From Longimicrobiales bacterium (lineage in GTDB: Bacteria; Gemmatimonadota; Gemmatimonadetes; Longimicrobiales; RSA9): a stretch of 63,972 bases of DNA. Location of the stretch: assembly GCA_035461765.1 (NCBI GenBank), contig DATHUY010000101.1, positions 1 to 63,972 on the forward strand, in the 5' to 3' direction. Under the pieces are notes generated by a model that was not told the origin of the DNA, did not search any database, and worked only from the letters and a program-made list of their open reading frames with translations. This document shows positions 26,263 to 34,971 of the stretch, piece after piece. The translations under genes were made by a program, and so were the position numbers. Position 1 is the first letter of the stretch; every line of letters begins with the position of its first letter.

Positions 26263-26747
26263 CAGTGCACCTCCCGGAGGAAAAGCCAGGCCGCGCCCGC
26301 GCCGAGCGCGTCCGCCGCGAGGTCGCGAAAGCTGAACGGGCCGCCGTGCCGATGATCGACGATCTCCTTCGCGATCCCGAACGCGGCCGTTACGGGAACC
26401 GCGATCGCCAGAGCCGTATCGGGCTCGTCGTGCACCGAGCGCACCGCAGCGAACGTGAACACCATGGCCGCCCACGACGCCGCGACGTGCCGGAACTTGT
26501 CCTCGCTGGTCCACGGATCCGACGGTGCCTGCATTTCGACGCGCAGCGGCCGGGTCACGAAAGCTGCCGCGGAGGTAGGCTGGTCCGTCGGCACCATGTC
26601 CCCGGCATGAGGAGGATTGATCATGCGGTCGCCAGCGCCGAAAGCAGGAACCCTGTCTGGCATGAGCGCGTCAGCAGGCGCGACAGCACTGTGCGCAGGA
26701 CCGTTGAGCGCGGCGAGCAGGACGGCGAGCTGAAGGATGCCGTCCAT
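26262..26747 (-). CDS. YfiM/DUF2279-like membrane protein
   Basis: A 161-residue protein with an N-terminal hydrophobic segment and three further hydrophobic segments. The blocks DKFRHVAASWAAMVFTFAAV, AFGIAKEIVDHRHGGPFSFRD and LAADALGAGAAW match the pattern of the YfiM/DUF2279 putative lipoprotein family (His, KE.D, SxxDLxAD). No lipobox cysteine is visible, so it may simply be membrane embedded. It is coupled to glpK (TGATG). Function is unknown. Confidence 0.65.
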   Translation of the reverse strand: MDGILQLAVLLAALNGPAHSAVAPADALMPDRVPAFGAGDRMINPPHAGDMVPTDQPTSAAAFVTRPLRVEMQAPSDPWTSEDKFRHVAASWAAMVFTFAAVRSVHDEPDTALAIAVPVTAAFGIAKEIVDHRHGGPFSFRDLAADALGAGAAWLFLREVH

Positions 26748-28240
26748 CAGGCGTCCACCCAGCTGAGCGTCGTGCCGATGGCTCGATGCCAGCCCTCCAG
26801 CAGCTCCGTGCGCTCCGTATCGTCCATGCGCGGCTCGAACACTGACGGCGCGGGTCGCTCGCCGAGGAAGTGCGCCGCATCGCGCCACACGCCGGTCGCG
26901 ATGCCGGCCAGCCCCGCCGCCCCGAGGGCAGTGGTCTCGACCATCTGCGGACGTCGAACCGGCAGACCGATCACGTCCGACTGGAACTGCATCAGCCAGT
27001 CGTTCAGCGACGCGCCTCCATCGACACCGAGCTCGGTCGCGGTGATACCGGAGTCCTGCTCCATGGCGCGCAGCACATCGTTCGTCGCATATGCCATCGC
27101 CTCGAGTGCGGCGCGTACGAGATGGGCCCGCTCCGTCCCGCGCGTCAGGCCGACGATCGTGCCACGCGCTTCCGCGTTCCAATGCGGCGCGCCCAGACCC
27201 ACGAAAGCAGGGACGAAGTAAACACCTTCATTCGACTCGATCGATGCCGCCATGACCGCCGTCTCTTCCGCCTTCTCGATGATGCGCAGCCCATCGCGCA
27301 GCCACTGAACCGCGGCACCCGCGATGAAGATGCTGCCCTCGAGCGCGTAGCATGGCTCGCCCTTGGGTCCACACGCGACCGTCGTCAGGAGCCCGCTCTT
27401 CGATGCGACGCGTTCGTCGCCGGTGTTGAGCAGCAGGAACGCGCCCGTGCCGTACGTGTTCTTGGCCAGACCGGGCGTGACGCAGCCCTGGCCGAACAGC
27501 GCCGCCTGCTGGTCACCGGCGATACCGGCCACGGGGACCGTGATGCCGATCCCATCGACGGTCGATTCGCCGTACACCTCAGCCGAATGACGGACCTCCG
27601 GCAGCATCGCACGCGGCACGCCGAACAGCGACAGCAGCTCGTCATCCCAGCCGAGCGTGTCGATGTTGTAGAGCAGTGTACGCGACGCATTCGTAGGGTC
27701 AGTCACGTGTGCCGCGCCGCCGGTCAGCTTATAGATCAGCCACGAATCGATGGTTCCCGCGGCGAGCGCACCGCTCTCCGCGCGGCTGCGCAGTTCGGCA
27801 TCGCTCTCGAGCAACCACTCCAGCTTGGTGCCCGAGAAGTACGGATCGAGCACGAGGCCGGTGCGCTCACGCACCCATTCCTCCCGTCCCTGCTCGCGCA
27901 GCTCCCGGCAGCGTGCCGCCGTGCGCCGGTCCTGCCAGACGATGGCACGGTGTACCGGCTCGCCCGTCTCGCGATCCCATACCACGACGGTTTCCCGCTG
28001 GTTCGTGATGCCGATCCCCGCGACCTCGATGCGGCCATGTCCCCGTGCCTGCTCGACCGCCTCGCGCGCGGTCCGTCGCGTGACATCCCAGATCTCCGCC
28101 GCGTCGTGCTCGACCCAGCCGGGCCGCGGGTAGTGCTGCGTGAACTCGGAGTACGCGCGCGCGATGAGCGTGCAGTGCTCATCGAGCACGAGGCACGTGG
28201 TCCCCGTGGTTCCCTGGTCGATCGCGAGTAGCGTCTTCAT
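26747..28240 (-). CDS. glpK: Glycerol kinase
   Basis: Phosphorylates glycerol to glycerol 3-phosphate with ATP for lipid synthesis and catabolism. The 497-residue FGGY kinase has the N-terminal phosphate loop DQGTTGTTCLVLD, GIGITNQRETVVVWD (about 76-90), the catalytic-aspartate region GIAGDQQAALFGQGC and LGVDGGASLNDWLMQFQ. It is complete and of normal length. No glpF or glpD lies next to it. ATG start, 22 bases downstream of maf. Confidence 0.97.
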   Translation of the reverse strand: MKTLLAIDQGTTGTTCLVLDEHCTLIARAYSEFTQHYPRPGWVEHDAAEIWDVTRRTAREAVEQARGHGRIEVAGIGITNQRETVVVWDRETGEPVHRAIVWQDRRTAARCRELREQGREEWVRERTGLVLDPYFSGTKLEWLLESDAELRSRAESGALAAGTIDSWLIYKLTGGAAHVTDPTNASRTLLYNIDTLGWDDELLSLFGVPRAMLPEVRHSAEVYGESTVDGIGITVPVAGIAGDQQAALFGQGCVTPGLAKNTYGTGAFLLLNTGDERVASKSGLLTTVACGPKGEPCYALEGSIFIAGAAVQWLRDGLRIIEKAEETAVMAASIESNEGVYFVPAFVGLGAPHWNAEARGTIVGLTRGTERAHLVRAALEAMAYATNDVLRAMEQDSGITATELGVDGGASLNDWLMQFQSDVIGLPVRRPQMVETTALGAAGLAGIATGVWRDAAHFLGERPAPSVFEPRMDDTERTELLEGWHRAIGTTLSWVDA

Positions 28241-28262
28241 CCTCCGAGCCCGGTTTGAGCGT

Positions 28263-28889
28263 TCAATGTGCAGCCTGCCGGAACCCTGGCCCGCCCCACT
28301 TCAGACCCTCGAAGTCGTACGTGAACCCGGCGGACTCCAGCAGCTCGATCATGCGGCATATGGGAAGGCCCATGACCGCAAAGAAATCGCCCTCGATCCG
28401 TTCGACAAGGGTGGCGCCGAAGCCCTGGATGCCGTAGGCGCCCGCCTTGTCCATCGGCTCGCCGGTGGCCGCATACGCGCCCGCGAGCGCGGCGTTGAAT
28501 GGCCGGAAACGAACACGAACGCGCTCCACGGCGCTGCGAAGCGTCCCCTGCACGCACACGGCGATGCCGGTCGCCACCTCGTGTTCCCTGCCCTGCAGCC
28601 GCATCAGCATCTGGACGGCTTCGTCATGGTCACGCGGCTTGCCCAGGACTTCGCCGTCGACGACGACGACCGTGTCACTGCCGATGATCACCGCGTCCGG
28701 CACACGTGCGGCGATCGTTCGGGTCTTCCCGCGCGCCAGCCGTTCCGCGTGCGGCGCCGGCTTCTCACCCGCGCGGTAGGTCTCATCGATGTCCGCTGGC
28801 ATCGTCTCGAACGTCAGCCCCAGCATGCGGAGCAGGTCAGCGCGGCGCGGCGACTGTGAGGCGAGGATGATGCGCGGAGCGGCGCTCAT
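28263..28889 (-). CDS. maf: Maf-family nucleoside triphosphate pyrophosphatase
   Basis: Hydrolyses non-canonical or modified nucleoside triphosphates (dTTP/UTP or m7GTP types) to the monophosphate, as a house-cleaning and septum-related enzyme. The 208 residues begin RIILASQSPRRADLLRMLGL, with the catalytic SxxR and the later SDTVVVVDGEVLGKP (about 71-85). EKPAPHAERLA is the second conserved block. The ATGA overlap couples it to dtd. Which subfamily it belongs to cannot be settled from the sequence alone. Confidence 0.92.
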   Translation of the reverse strand: MSAAPRIILASQSPRRADLLRMLGLTFETMPADIDETYRAGEKPAPHAERLARGKTRTIAARVPDAVIIGSDTVVVVDGEVLGKPRDHDEAVQMLMRLQGREHEVATGIAVCVQGTLRSAVERVRVRFRPFNAALAGAYAATGEPMDKAGAYGIQGFGATLVERIEGDFFAVMGLPICRMIELLESAGFTYDFEGLKWGGPGFRQAAH

Positions 28890-29368
28890 GATTTGGTCGG
28901 GCTGTCGAGGATGAGCGTGACGGGTCCGTGGTTGACGAGCTCGACATCCATCATCGCGCCGAACTCTCCCGTCTCGACGCGCCCCGGCGCGCGCTCACGC
29001 AGCAGTGCGACAAACCGATCGTACAACTCGACGGCAAGCGCGGGTGGGGCGGCGTCACTGAAGCCGGGACGTCGGCCCCTGCGCGCGTCCCCGTAGAGCG
29101 TGAACTGGCTCACGACGAGGAGACCGCCGCCGACGGCCGAGAGGTCACGGCTGAACGATGATGGCTTTTCGCCCTCATCCGCGCGGCTGTCGCCGTCGTC
29201 GGGGAACAGACGCAGCGATGAGATCTTGTCGGCCATCCACTGCAGCGACGTGCTCGTGTCATCGCTACGGAATGCAGCGAGCACCACGTAGCCGCCATCG
29301 ATGCGGCCGCTGACGCGATCGTCGATGCGGACTTCCGCACGGCTCACGCGCTGCAGTACGACGCGCAT
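28886..29368 (-). CDS. dtd: D-aminoacyl-tRNA deacylase
   Basis: Removes D-amino acids, and glycine from mischarged tRNA-Ala, from tRNAs. The 160 residues begin MRVVLQRVSRAEV and contain the active-site SQFTLYGDARRGRRP (about 107-121) and the cross-subunit GxPxx element as NHGPVTL near the C-terminus. A loop near residues 60-80 (DDGDSRADEGEKPS) is longer than usual, making the protein about 15 residues longer than typical DTD. The start is the ATG at 29368. Confidence 0.93.
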   Translation of the reverse strand: MRVVLQRVSRAEVRIDDRVSGRIDGGYVVLAAFRSDDTSTSLQWMADKISSLRLFPDDGDSRADEGEKPSSFSRDLSAVGGGLLVVSQFTLYGDARRGRRPGFSDAAPPALAVELYDRFVALLRERAPGRVETGEFGAMMDVELVNHGPVTLILDSPTKS

Positions 29369-29414
29369 GAGCCGGTGGCGCGTGCGACCGCGCGGCGCGT
29401 AAGCCGGGTCACCG

Positions 29415-31250
29415 TCACTCGACGGTGACGGACTTCGCCAGGTTGCGCGGCATGTCCACGTTGCAGCCGCGCATGACGGCAATGTGATACGCGAGCAGCT
29501 GCAGCGGGATGGTCGTCACGATCGGGGTCAGCATATCGATCGTATCGGGCACCGGGATCATGTGGTCCACCATCCCGGCGAGCTCCGAGTTGCCGGTCGT
29601 CGCAACCGCGATGACCCGGCCGCCGCGCGCCTTCACTTCCTGGATGTTCGACAGCACCTTCTGATACACCGCGTCGTGCGGCGCAATGACGACGACCGGC
29701 ATGTTCTCGTCGATCAGTGCGATGGGGCCGTGCTTCATCTCTGCCGCCGGCAGGCCCTCCGCGTGGATGTAGCTGATCTCCTTCAGCTTGAGCGCGCCCT
29801 CCAGCGCGGTCGGGAAGTTGTAGCCCCGCCCGAGATAGAGGAAGTTCGATGCGCTCTTGTATATCCGCGCGAGCTCACGGATCGCATCGTTCAGCTCGAG
29901 CACCTGCTCGACCTTGTCCGGCAGCTCCCGCAGCGCCTGCAGGATCTCGCGTCCCTGCTCGGCCGTGAGGTTACCGCGCAACCGGCCCATGCGGACGGTG
30001 AACAGCGTGAGGGCGACGACCTGGCTGGTGAACGCCTTCGTCGAAGCGACGCCGATTTCCGGCCCTGCATGCAGATAAATCCCCCCGTGCGCCTCACGCG
30101 CGATCGTCGATCCGACGACATTCACGATGCCGAGCACCTTCGCGCCCTGCGCCTTCGCCTCGCGCATCGCCGCCAGCGTGTCCGCCGTCTCGCCTGACTG
30201 GCTGATGACGAGCATCAGTGTGCGCTCGTTCACGATCGGACTGCGATAGCGGAACTCGGACGCGTACTCGACGTCGACCGGCAGACGGCAGATCTCCTCG
30301 AGCATGTATTCGCCGATCAGGCCGGAGTGCCACGACGTGCCGCATGCGCAGATGATGATCCTGTCGAATGCCGCCAGCTCATCATCCTCGAGGTTCAGCC
30401 CGCCGAACTTCACCGTACCGTCCTCTTCCAGGACGCGGCCGCGGTAGGCCTGCATGATCGTTTCCGGCTGCTCGAAGATCTCCTTGATCATGAAGTGGTC
30501 ATGACCGCTCTTCTCGATCGCATCGAGATCCCACGCGATCTGCTTGACCTCCTTCTCGAGCGATTCACCGCGGAGCGACTGCGTCTCGTAGCCGTCGTCG
30601 GTGAGCACCGCCATCTCGCCATCGTCGAGATAGATCACCTGGCGAGTCTGCGCGAGCACGGCCGCGACGTCGCTCGCGACGAAATACTCGCCGTTGTCGG
30701 TCACACCGAGCAGCAGCGGGCTGCCCTTGCGCGCCGCCACGATCTTGCGCGGCTCGCGGCTGCTGACGATCGCCAGGCCGTAGGCGCCCTCCACCTGGCG
30801 CAGTGCCTCACGCACCGCATCCTCGAGGTTGCCCTCGTACGCCTCCTCGATCAGGTGCGCGATGACTTCCGTGTCCGTCTCGCTTCGGAAGGTGTGGCCC
30901 ATCTGCTCGAGCTTCTTGCGCAGTGTGCCCGCATTCTCGATGATGCCGTTGTGCACTACCGCGAACTCGCCGTTGCAGCTGAGGTGCGGATGTGCATTGC
31001 GCTCGTTCGGCGCGCCGTGCGTCGCCCAGCGGGTATGCGCTATACCGATCGTCGCATCCGGCTGGCGGCCGTTGCCGACCTGCTTCTCCAACTCCGCGAT
31101 CTTGCCAACGGCCTTGCGGGTATCCAGGCCGTCGCCATTGACCAGGGTCAGACCGGCCGAGTCGTACCCGCGATACTCCAGGCGCTTGAGCCCCTCGAGC
31201 AGCAGCGGCACCGCCGGCCGGTCACCGATATATCCTACGATTCCGCACAC
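29415..31250 (-). CDS. glmS: Glutamine-fructose-6-phosphate aminotransferase (isomerising)
   Basis: Makes glucosamine 6-phosphate from fructose 6-phosphate and glutamine, the entry to UDP-GlcNAc. The GTG start gives CGIVGYIG, with the N-terminal nucleophile Cys2. The glutaminase domain spans 1-235, followed by two SIS sugar isomerase domains (CGTSWHSG, SQSGETADT) and the C-terminal DMPRNLAKSVTVE. The 611-residue length is normal. It lies 124 bases downstream of glmM, the next enzyme but one of the same pathway. No glmS ribozyme was recognised in that gap. Confidence 0.98.
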   Translation of the reverse strand: MCGIVGYIGDRPAVPLLLEGLKRLEYRGYDSAGLTLVNGDGLDTRKAVGKIAELEKQVGNGRQPDATIGIAHTRWATHGAPNERNAHPHLSCNGEFAVVHNGIIENAGTLRKKLEQMGHTFRSETDTEVIAHLIEEAYEGNLEDAVREALRQVEGAYGLAIVSSREPRKIVAARKGSPLLLGVTDNGEYFVASDVAAVLAQTRQVIYLDDGEMAVLTDDGYETQSLRGESLEKEVKQIAWDLDAIEKSGHDHFMIKEIFEQPETIMQAYRGRVLEEDGTVKFGGLNLEDDELAAFDRIIICACGTSWHSGLIGEYMLEEICRLPVDVEYASEFRYRSPIVNERTLMLVISQSGETADTLAAMREAKAQGAKVLGIVNVVGSTIAREAHGGIYLHAGPEIGVASTKAFTSQVVALTLFTVRMGRLRGNLTAEQGREILQALRELPDKVEQVLELNDAIRELARIYKSASNFLYLGRGYNFPTALEGALKLKEISYIHAEGLPAAEMKHGPIALIDENMPVVVIAPHDAVYQKVLSNIQEVKARGGRVIAVATTGNSELAGMVDHMIPVPDTIDMLTPIVTTIPLQLLAYHIAVMRGCNVDMPRNLAKSVTVE

Positions 31251-31374
31251 GTTCGTTGTCTTTCGTCAGCTGGTTTGCGCTCTACTCCGACCGGACTGCG
31301 GGGTGTCTCGCCGGCACTCTCCCATCCCCCATGCTGCTTTCCCGCTACGGATCCATCGACCAGCGCGCCGGGGC

Positions 31375-32766
31375 TCACCCTGTAGATGACAGGGCCGCGC
31401 GCGCGCGGTCAACCAGCTCCCGGGCGCCTTCCTCCGAGGGAGCCTCGGCGATGATGCGCAGGATCGGCTCGGTCCCCGACGCCCGGAGGTGCACCCAGCG
31501 GCGGTCCTGAGGCCAGTCCAGGCGCAGGCCGTCCTGGCGGTCCGACCGGGGCGCCCCGAGCTGTTCTTCGAGCACGCTGTATGCCGCGTCGAGCGACCCG
31601 GAGTCCCGGGGCAGCTTGTCCTTGACGATCGTATACCCTTGTTGAGAGGCCACGATCTCACTCACCTTCCGGCCGTCCTCCAGCAGGAGCTGGAGCACGA
31701 GCGCGGCAGCGACCGCAGCGTCGCGCGTCAGCTGGACGTCGGGCAGGATTACACCGCCGTTGCCCTCGCCGCCGACCACCGCACCGGCGCTTTCCATGCG
31801 CCGGGCGACATTGATCTCGCCGACAGGCGCACGCTGGAGCTCCACACCCGCGGCGTCGGCGACGTCCTGCACTACCCGGCTGGTGGACAGGTTCGTCACC
31901 ACGGGGCCCTTGCGGTGCCGCAACACGAGCGCTGCGGCCAGCGCGAGCGTGTAGTCCTCACCGATAGCGCGGCCGGCGTCGCTCACGAGCGAGAGACGAT
32001 CCGCGTCGGGATCCGTCGCCAGTCCGATGTCGAGGCCGTTGTCACGAACGAGCCGTTCCAGATCACCCAGGTTCTCCGCCACGGGCTCCGGCTCCCGGGC
32101 GAACCGGCCGGTCGGCTCCAGGTTCAGCCCCATGACCTCGCAGCCGAGCTCCTCGAGCAGCCGCGGCAACAGCACGGAGCCGGCGCCGTTGATGCACTCC
32201 AGGCCGACCCGGAACCGCCTCTTCTTCAGCGCGGGGATGTCGAGGTACGGGATCCCGAGGACCGCCTCGAGATGCCGCTGTACCGCCCCCTCGTCCCTAA
32301 CCACCTCGCCCAGCGCATTCCACTCCGCCCGCTCGATCGGGCGGTCATTGACGTAGGCACGCATCTGCGGCGCCTCGTCGGCGTCCAGGAACATGCCCGC
32401 CGACGACGCCAGTTTGAGCGCGTTCCACTCGACGGGATTGTGGCTCGCCGTCACGACGATCGCGCCATCGGCGCCGAGCGCGCGGATGGTGTAGAGCGCC
32501 GTCGGGGTCGGCGCGACACCGATCTCGACGACATCGCATCCCACTGACTGGAGGGCGCCAGCGACGATGCGGCTGAACATGGGTCCGGACGTGCGCGAGT
32601 CCCGCCCCAGCACCACCTTCGGGCGGGCCTTGCCGCTGCGCTCGCGGACCCAGGCGCCGAATGCGGACGCGAAGCGCGCCACGACCTCCGGTGTCAGGCC
32701 CGCGCCAACGCGGCCACGCACGCCGGACACACTCACCATCAGGTCGGACGGTATCTCGAATGACAT
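31375..32766 (-). CDS. glmM: Phosphoglucosamine mutase (phosphohexomutase family)
   Basis: Expected to convert glucosamine 6-phosphate to glucosamine 1-phosphate. The 463-residue product starts at the ATG at 32766, with GGAGG eight bases upstream; the frame is open for 240 codons further, but that is antisense to the hydrolase gene. The phosphoserine is Ser108 in TASHNP, the metal loop is DPDADR (about 245), the sugar-binding loop is GEGNGG and the phosphate site is RASGTEP. The residues after the phosphoserine (VEWNALK) differ from the usual DNGIK of GlmM. A mannose/glucose mutase activity is therefore possible, although glmS adjacency supports GlmM. Confidence 0.88.
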   Translation of the reverse strand: MSFEIPSDLMVSVSGVRGRVGAGLTPEVVARFASAFGAWVRERSGKARPKVVLGRDSRTSGPMFSRIVAGALQSVGCDVVEIGVAPTPTALYTIRALGADGAIVVTASHNPVEWNALKLASSAGMFLDADEAPQMRAYVNDRPIERAEWNALGEVVRDEGAVQRHLEAVLGIPYLDIPALKKRRFRVGLECINGAGSVLLPRLLEELGCEVMGLNLEPTGRFAREPEPVAENLGDLERLVRDNGLDIGLATDPDADRLSLVSDAGRAIGEDYTLALAAALVLRHRKGPVVTNLSTSRVVQDVADAAGVELQRAPVGEINVARRMESAGAVVGGEGNGGVILPDVQLTRDAAVAAALVLQLLLEDGRKVSEIVASQQGYTIVKDKLPRDSGSLDAAYSVLEEQLGAPRSDRQDGLRLDWPQDRRWVHLRASGTEPILRIIAEAPSEEGARELVDRARAALSSTG

Positions 32767-32801
32767 GAATACGGCCTCCAGCGCCGTCTGGTGTGATAAA
32801 G

Positions 32802-33620
32802 TCAGATCGGGGGCAACATCTGCACCAGCAGCGCCTCCAGCGCCGCCGGGCTGTCCGCGTTGACCCAGTGGCCGCCGGGAACCCTGTGCACGAAAGTGCG
32901 CCCGCCCGCCGCCGCAGCCTCCGCCCGTTCCAGAGCGGCGCCCGACAGGACCCGCGATTCCTCCGCCTTGACCAGGTGGATCTCGGTCCCCTCGGGAGGG
33001 TCCTCGACGACGGCCCAGGCGTCCGTGTCGAAGAAGCTCATGAGCAGCTCGCGAATGGAATCGAAGTCGAACCGCCAGCGATAGTCGCCATTGTCGGATA
33101 CGAGGTTCGTTGCCATCCACTGCGCCAGCACCTTCGGCTGGCCGCGTTCCATCAGCTGCGCGATCAGGTCGTCGCGACTGTCGAAGCGGCGCGGCAGCGA
33201 CTCGAGCAGCTCCAGCATATCCCACGCGCTGCCGTCCGGCTCGCGCTCCTGAGGCGTGGAATCGATGACCCACACCTGACGCGGCGCCGACGCGGTCTGA
33301 CCGGCATGCACGAGCGCGACCTTGCCGCCGAACGAATGACCGAGGACGACGTCCGGCCGGATCCCGGTGTGCTCCGCCAGGCGATCCAGGTCCGCTGCCG
33401 CTGCCTGCACCGTATGCGGGCCGGCGAAGCCCTGGGAGTCGCCGTGCTGCCTCAGATCGATGAGCAGTCCACCCCATTCCGGCCGCTCGCGTGTGATGCG
33501 ACGGACGACGGACGCCCAGTTGCGGCCCGCGCCGTAGATGCCGTGCAGCACGTACATCCAGGCGCGCGGCTCGGCGGCGTCGGCAGTGACGCGGTCATGG
33601 GACAGGATTGGATCGGCCAC
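32802..33620 (-). CDS. Alpha/beta hydrolase fold protein
   Basis: A cytoplasmic hydrolase of about 272 residues. It has the oxyanion motif LHGIYGAGRNW (about 25-35), the nucleophile elbow GHSFGGKVA (about 95-103), an acid DSTP region and the C-terminal histidine in PGGHWVNAD. It resembles YbfF/ABHD11-like esterases, whose natural substrates are mostly unknown. The GTG at 33620 is preferred because GGGAGC lies about five bases upstream; another GTG 15 codons earlier (33665) is possible. It is 35 bases upstream of glmM and probably the first gene of this operon. Confidence 0.85.
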   Translation of the reverse strand: MADPILSHDRVTADAAEPRAWMYVLHGIYGAGRNWASVVRRITRERPEWGGLLIDLRQHGDSQGFAGPHTVQAAAADLDRLAEHTGIRPDVVLGHSFGGKVALVHAGQTASAPRQVWVIDSTPQEREPDGSAWDMLELLESLPRRFDSRDDLIAQLMERGQPKVLAQWMATNLVSDNGDYRWRFDFDSIRELLMSFFDTDAWAVVEDPPEGTEIHLVKAEESRVLSGAALERAEAAAAGGRTFVHRVPGGHWVNADSPAALEALLVQMLPPI

Positions 33621-33736
33621 GGCGGCTCCCAGGCTGATGTTGCGCGCGGAGTGTATGTCGAACACGAGCCTCGCGCCAGCGCACGCCGCCAGATATGTTC
33701 GCAGCGATCCCCACCGTCACACGTACCGGAACGGTC

Positions 33737-34885
33737 ATGGCAAAAACACAGCGGTTCGGCACGCTCGCGATCCACGCGGGCCAGCATCCCGAAGAGACGA
33801 CCGGCGCCATCATGCCGCCGATCTTTCAGACATCGACGTACGTGCAGCCAAAGCTTGGCGAGCCGAAGGGCGGATACGAGTACGCGCGCGTGCAGAATCC
33901 GACACGCGAGGCGCTGGAGCGCAACGTCGCAGCCCTCGAGAGCGGCACGCACGGGATGGCGTTTGCCAGCGGCATGGCGGCGATCGGCGCGATCGTGCAG
34001 AGGCTCTCAGCCGGCGACCACGTGATCTACGAGGAGAACGTGTACGGCGGCACGCACCGCTTCTTCGACAAGGTCATGCGCCGGCTCGGTCTCGATTTCA
34101 CGCCGGTAGACTCCAGCGACCCGCAACGTGTCGAGGATGCGATCCGGCCGAATACGAAGCTGATCCATCTCGAAACGCCGACCAACCCGATGATGAAGCT
34201 GACGGACCTGCGCGCGGTCGCGGAGATCGCCGCGCGTCAGGACGTGCAGATCGTGGTCGACAATACATTCGCGTCACCCTACAACCAGCGGCCGCTCGAG
34301 CTGGGCGCGCACATGGTTGTGCATTCCAGCACCAAGTACCTGAACGGACATTCCGACGTCGTCGGCGGGATCGTGGTGACGAACGACGACGGCATCGCCG
34401 AGGAGCTGCGCTTCCTCCAGAAGGCCGCCGGCGCGGTGCCCGGTCCGTGGGACGCCTGGCTGGTGCTGCGGGGGACGAAGACGCTCGACGTGCGGATGGA
34501 GCGACACAACCGCAACGGCGCACGCGTCGCCGAGTACCTGGCCGCCCACAGCGGCGTGCAGAAGGTGTTCTATCCCGGCCTGAGCGATCATCCCCAGCAT
34601 GAGCTCGCGAAGCGGCAGATGAAGGGGTTCACCGGAATGATCAGCATGGAGCTGGGCTCGCTGGAGCGGGCGCAGCGCGTGGTGCAGGGGACGCGGCTAT
34701 TCTCGCTGGCCGAGTCACTCGGCGGGGTCGAGTCGCTCATCGGACATCCGGCCATCATGACGCACGCGTCGGTGCCGAAGGAGATGCGCGATCGCATGGG
34801 AATCAGCGATGGCCTGGTAAGACTGTCGGTCGGCATCGAGGATGTGGAGGATCTCCTCGAGGACCTCGAGACTGCGCTGAAATGA
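33737..34885 (+). CDS. metB: Cystathionine gamma-synthase / trans-sulfuration PLP enzyme
   Basis: A 382-residue Cys/Met-metabolism PLP enzyme. It has IPPIFQTSTYV-like MPPIFQTSTYV near the N-terminus, ETPTNPMMKLTDL, the PLP lysine in HSSTKYLNGHSDVVGG (about 200-215), and the C-terminal LGGVESLIGHPAIMTH and RLSVGIED. It may form cystathionine from activated homoserine, or cleave cystathionine (MetC/CGL); the motifs do not separate these. The ATG at 33737 is used, with a weak GGAACGG site. The stop is followed at once by a repeat (34888) and overlaps an ATGA of the next open frame. Confidence 0.9.
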   Translation: MAKTQRFGTLAIHAGQHPEETTGAIMPPIFQTSTYVQPKLGEPKGGYEYARVQNPTREALERNVAALESGTHGMAFASGMAAIGAIVQRLSAGDHVIYEENVYGGTHRFFDKVMRRLGLDFTPVDSSDPQRVEDAIRPNTKLIHLETPTNPMMKLTDLRAVAEIAARQDVQIVVDNTFASPYNQRPLELGAHMVVHSSTKYLNGHSDVVGGIVVTNDDGIAEELRFLQKAAGAVPGPWDAWLVLRGTKTLDVRMERHNRNGARVAEYLAAHSGVQKVFYPGLSDHPQHELAKRQMKGFTGMISMELGSLERAQRVVQGTRLFSLAESLGGVESLIGHPAIMTHASVPKEMRDRMGISDGLVRLSVGIEDVEDLLEDLETALK

Positions 34886-34887
34886 AT

Positions 34888-34909
34888 CGGACGCGGAACC
34901 CATTCTGCA
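34888..34909 (+). repeat. Copy of dispersed repeat family A
   Basis: Twenty-two bases beginning CGGACGCGGAACCCATTC are identical to the arm at 1787. This copy starts three bases after the metB stop codon. It has no nearby inverted partner. Confidence 0.8.
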
Positions 34910-34971
34910 GATTGGCGCATCGAGGCAGCGCGGCGCCCCATCGTCTTATCGAGCGCAGCTGGCCCTTCGGA

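Noticed and set aside
31251-31374. glmS ribozyme
   Set aside because: No conserved ribozyme core or pseudoknot pattern was visible in this 124-base gap.
32767-33477. Upstream extension of the glmM frame to 700 residues
   Set aside because: The frame overlaps the alpha/beta hydrolase gene on the same strand in another frame; GGAGG and ATG at 32766 mark the real start.
33621-33736. SAM or other methionine riboswitch before metB
   Set aside because: The 116-base leader shows no riboswitch core I could recognise and part of it may be hydrolase coding sequence.
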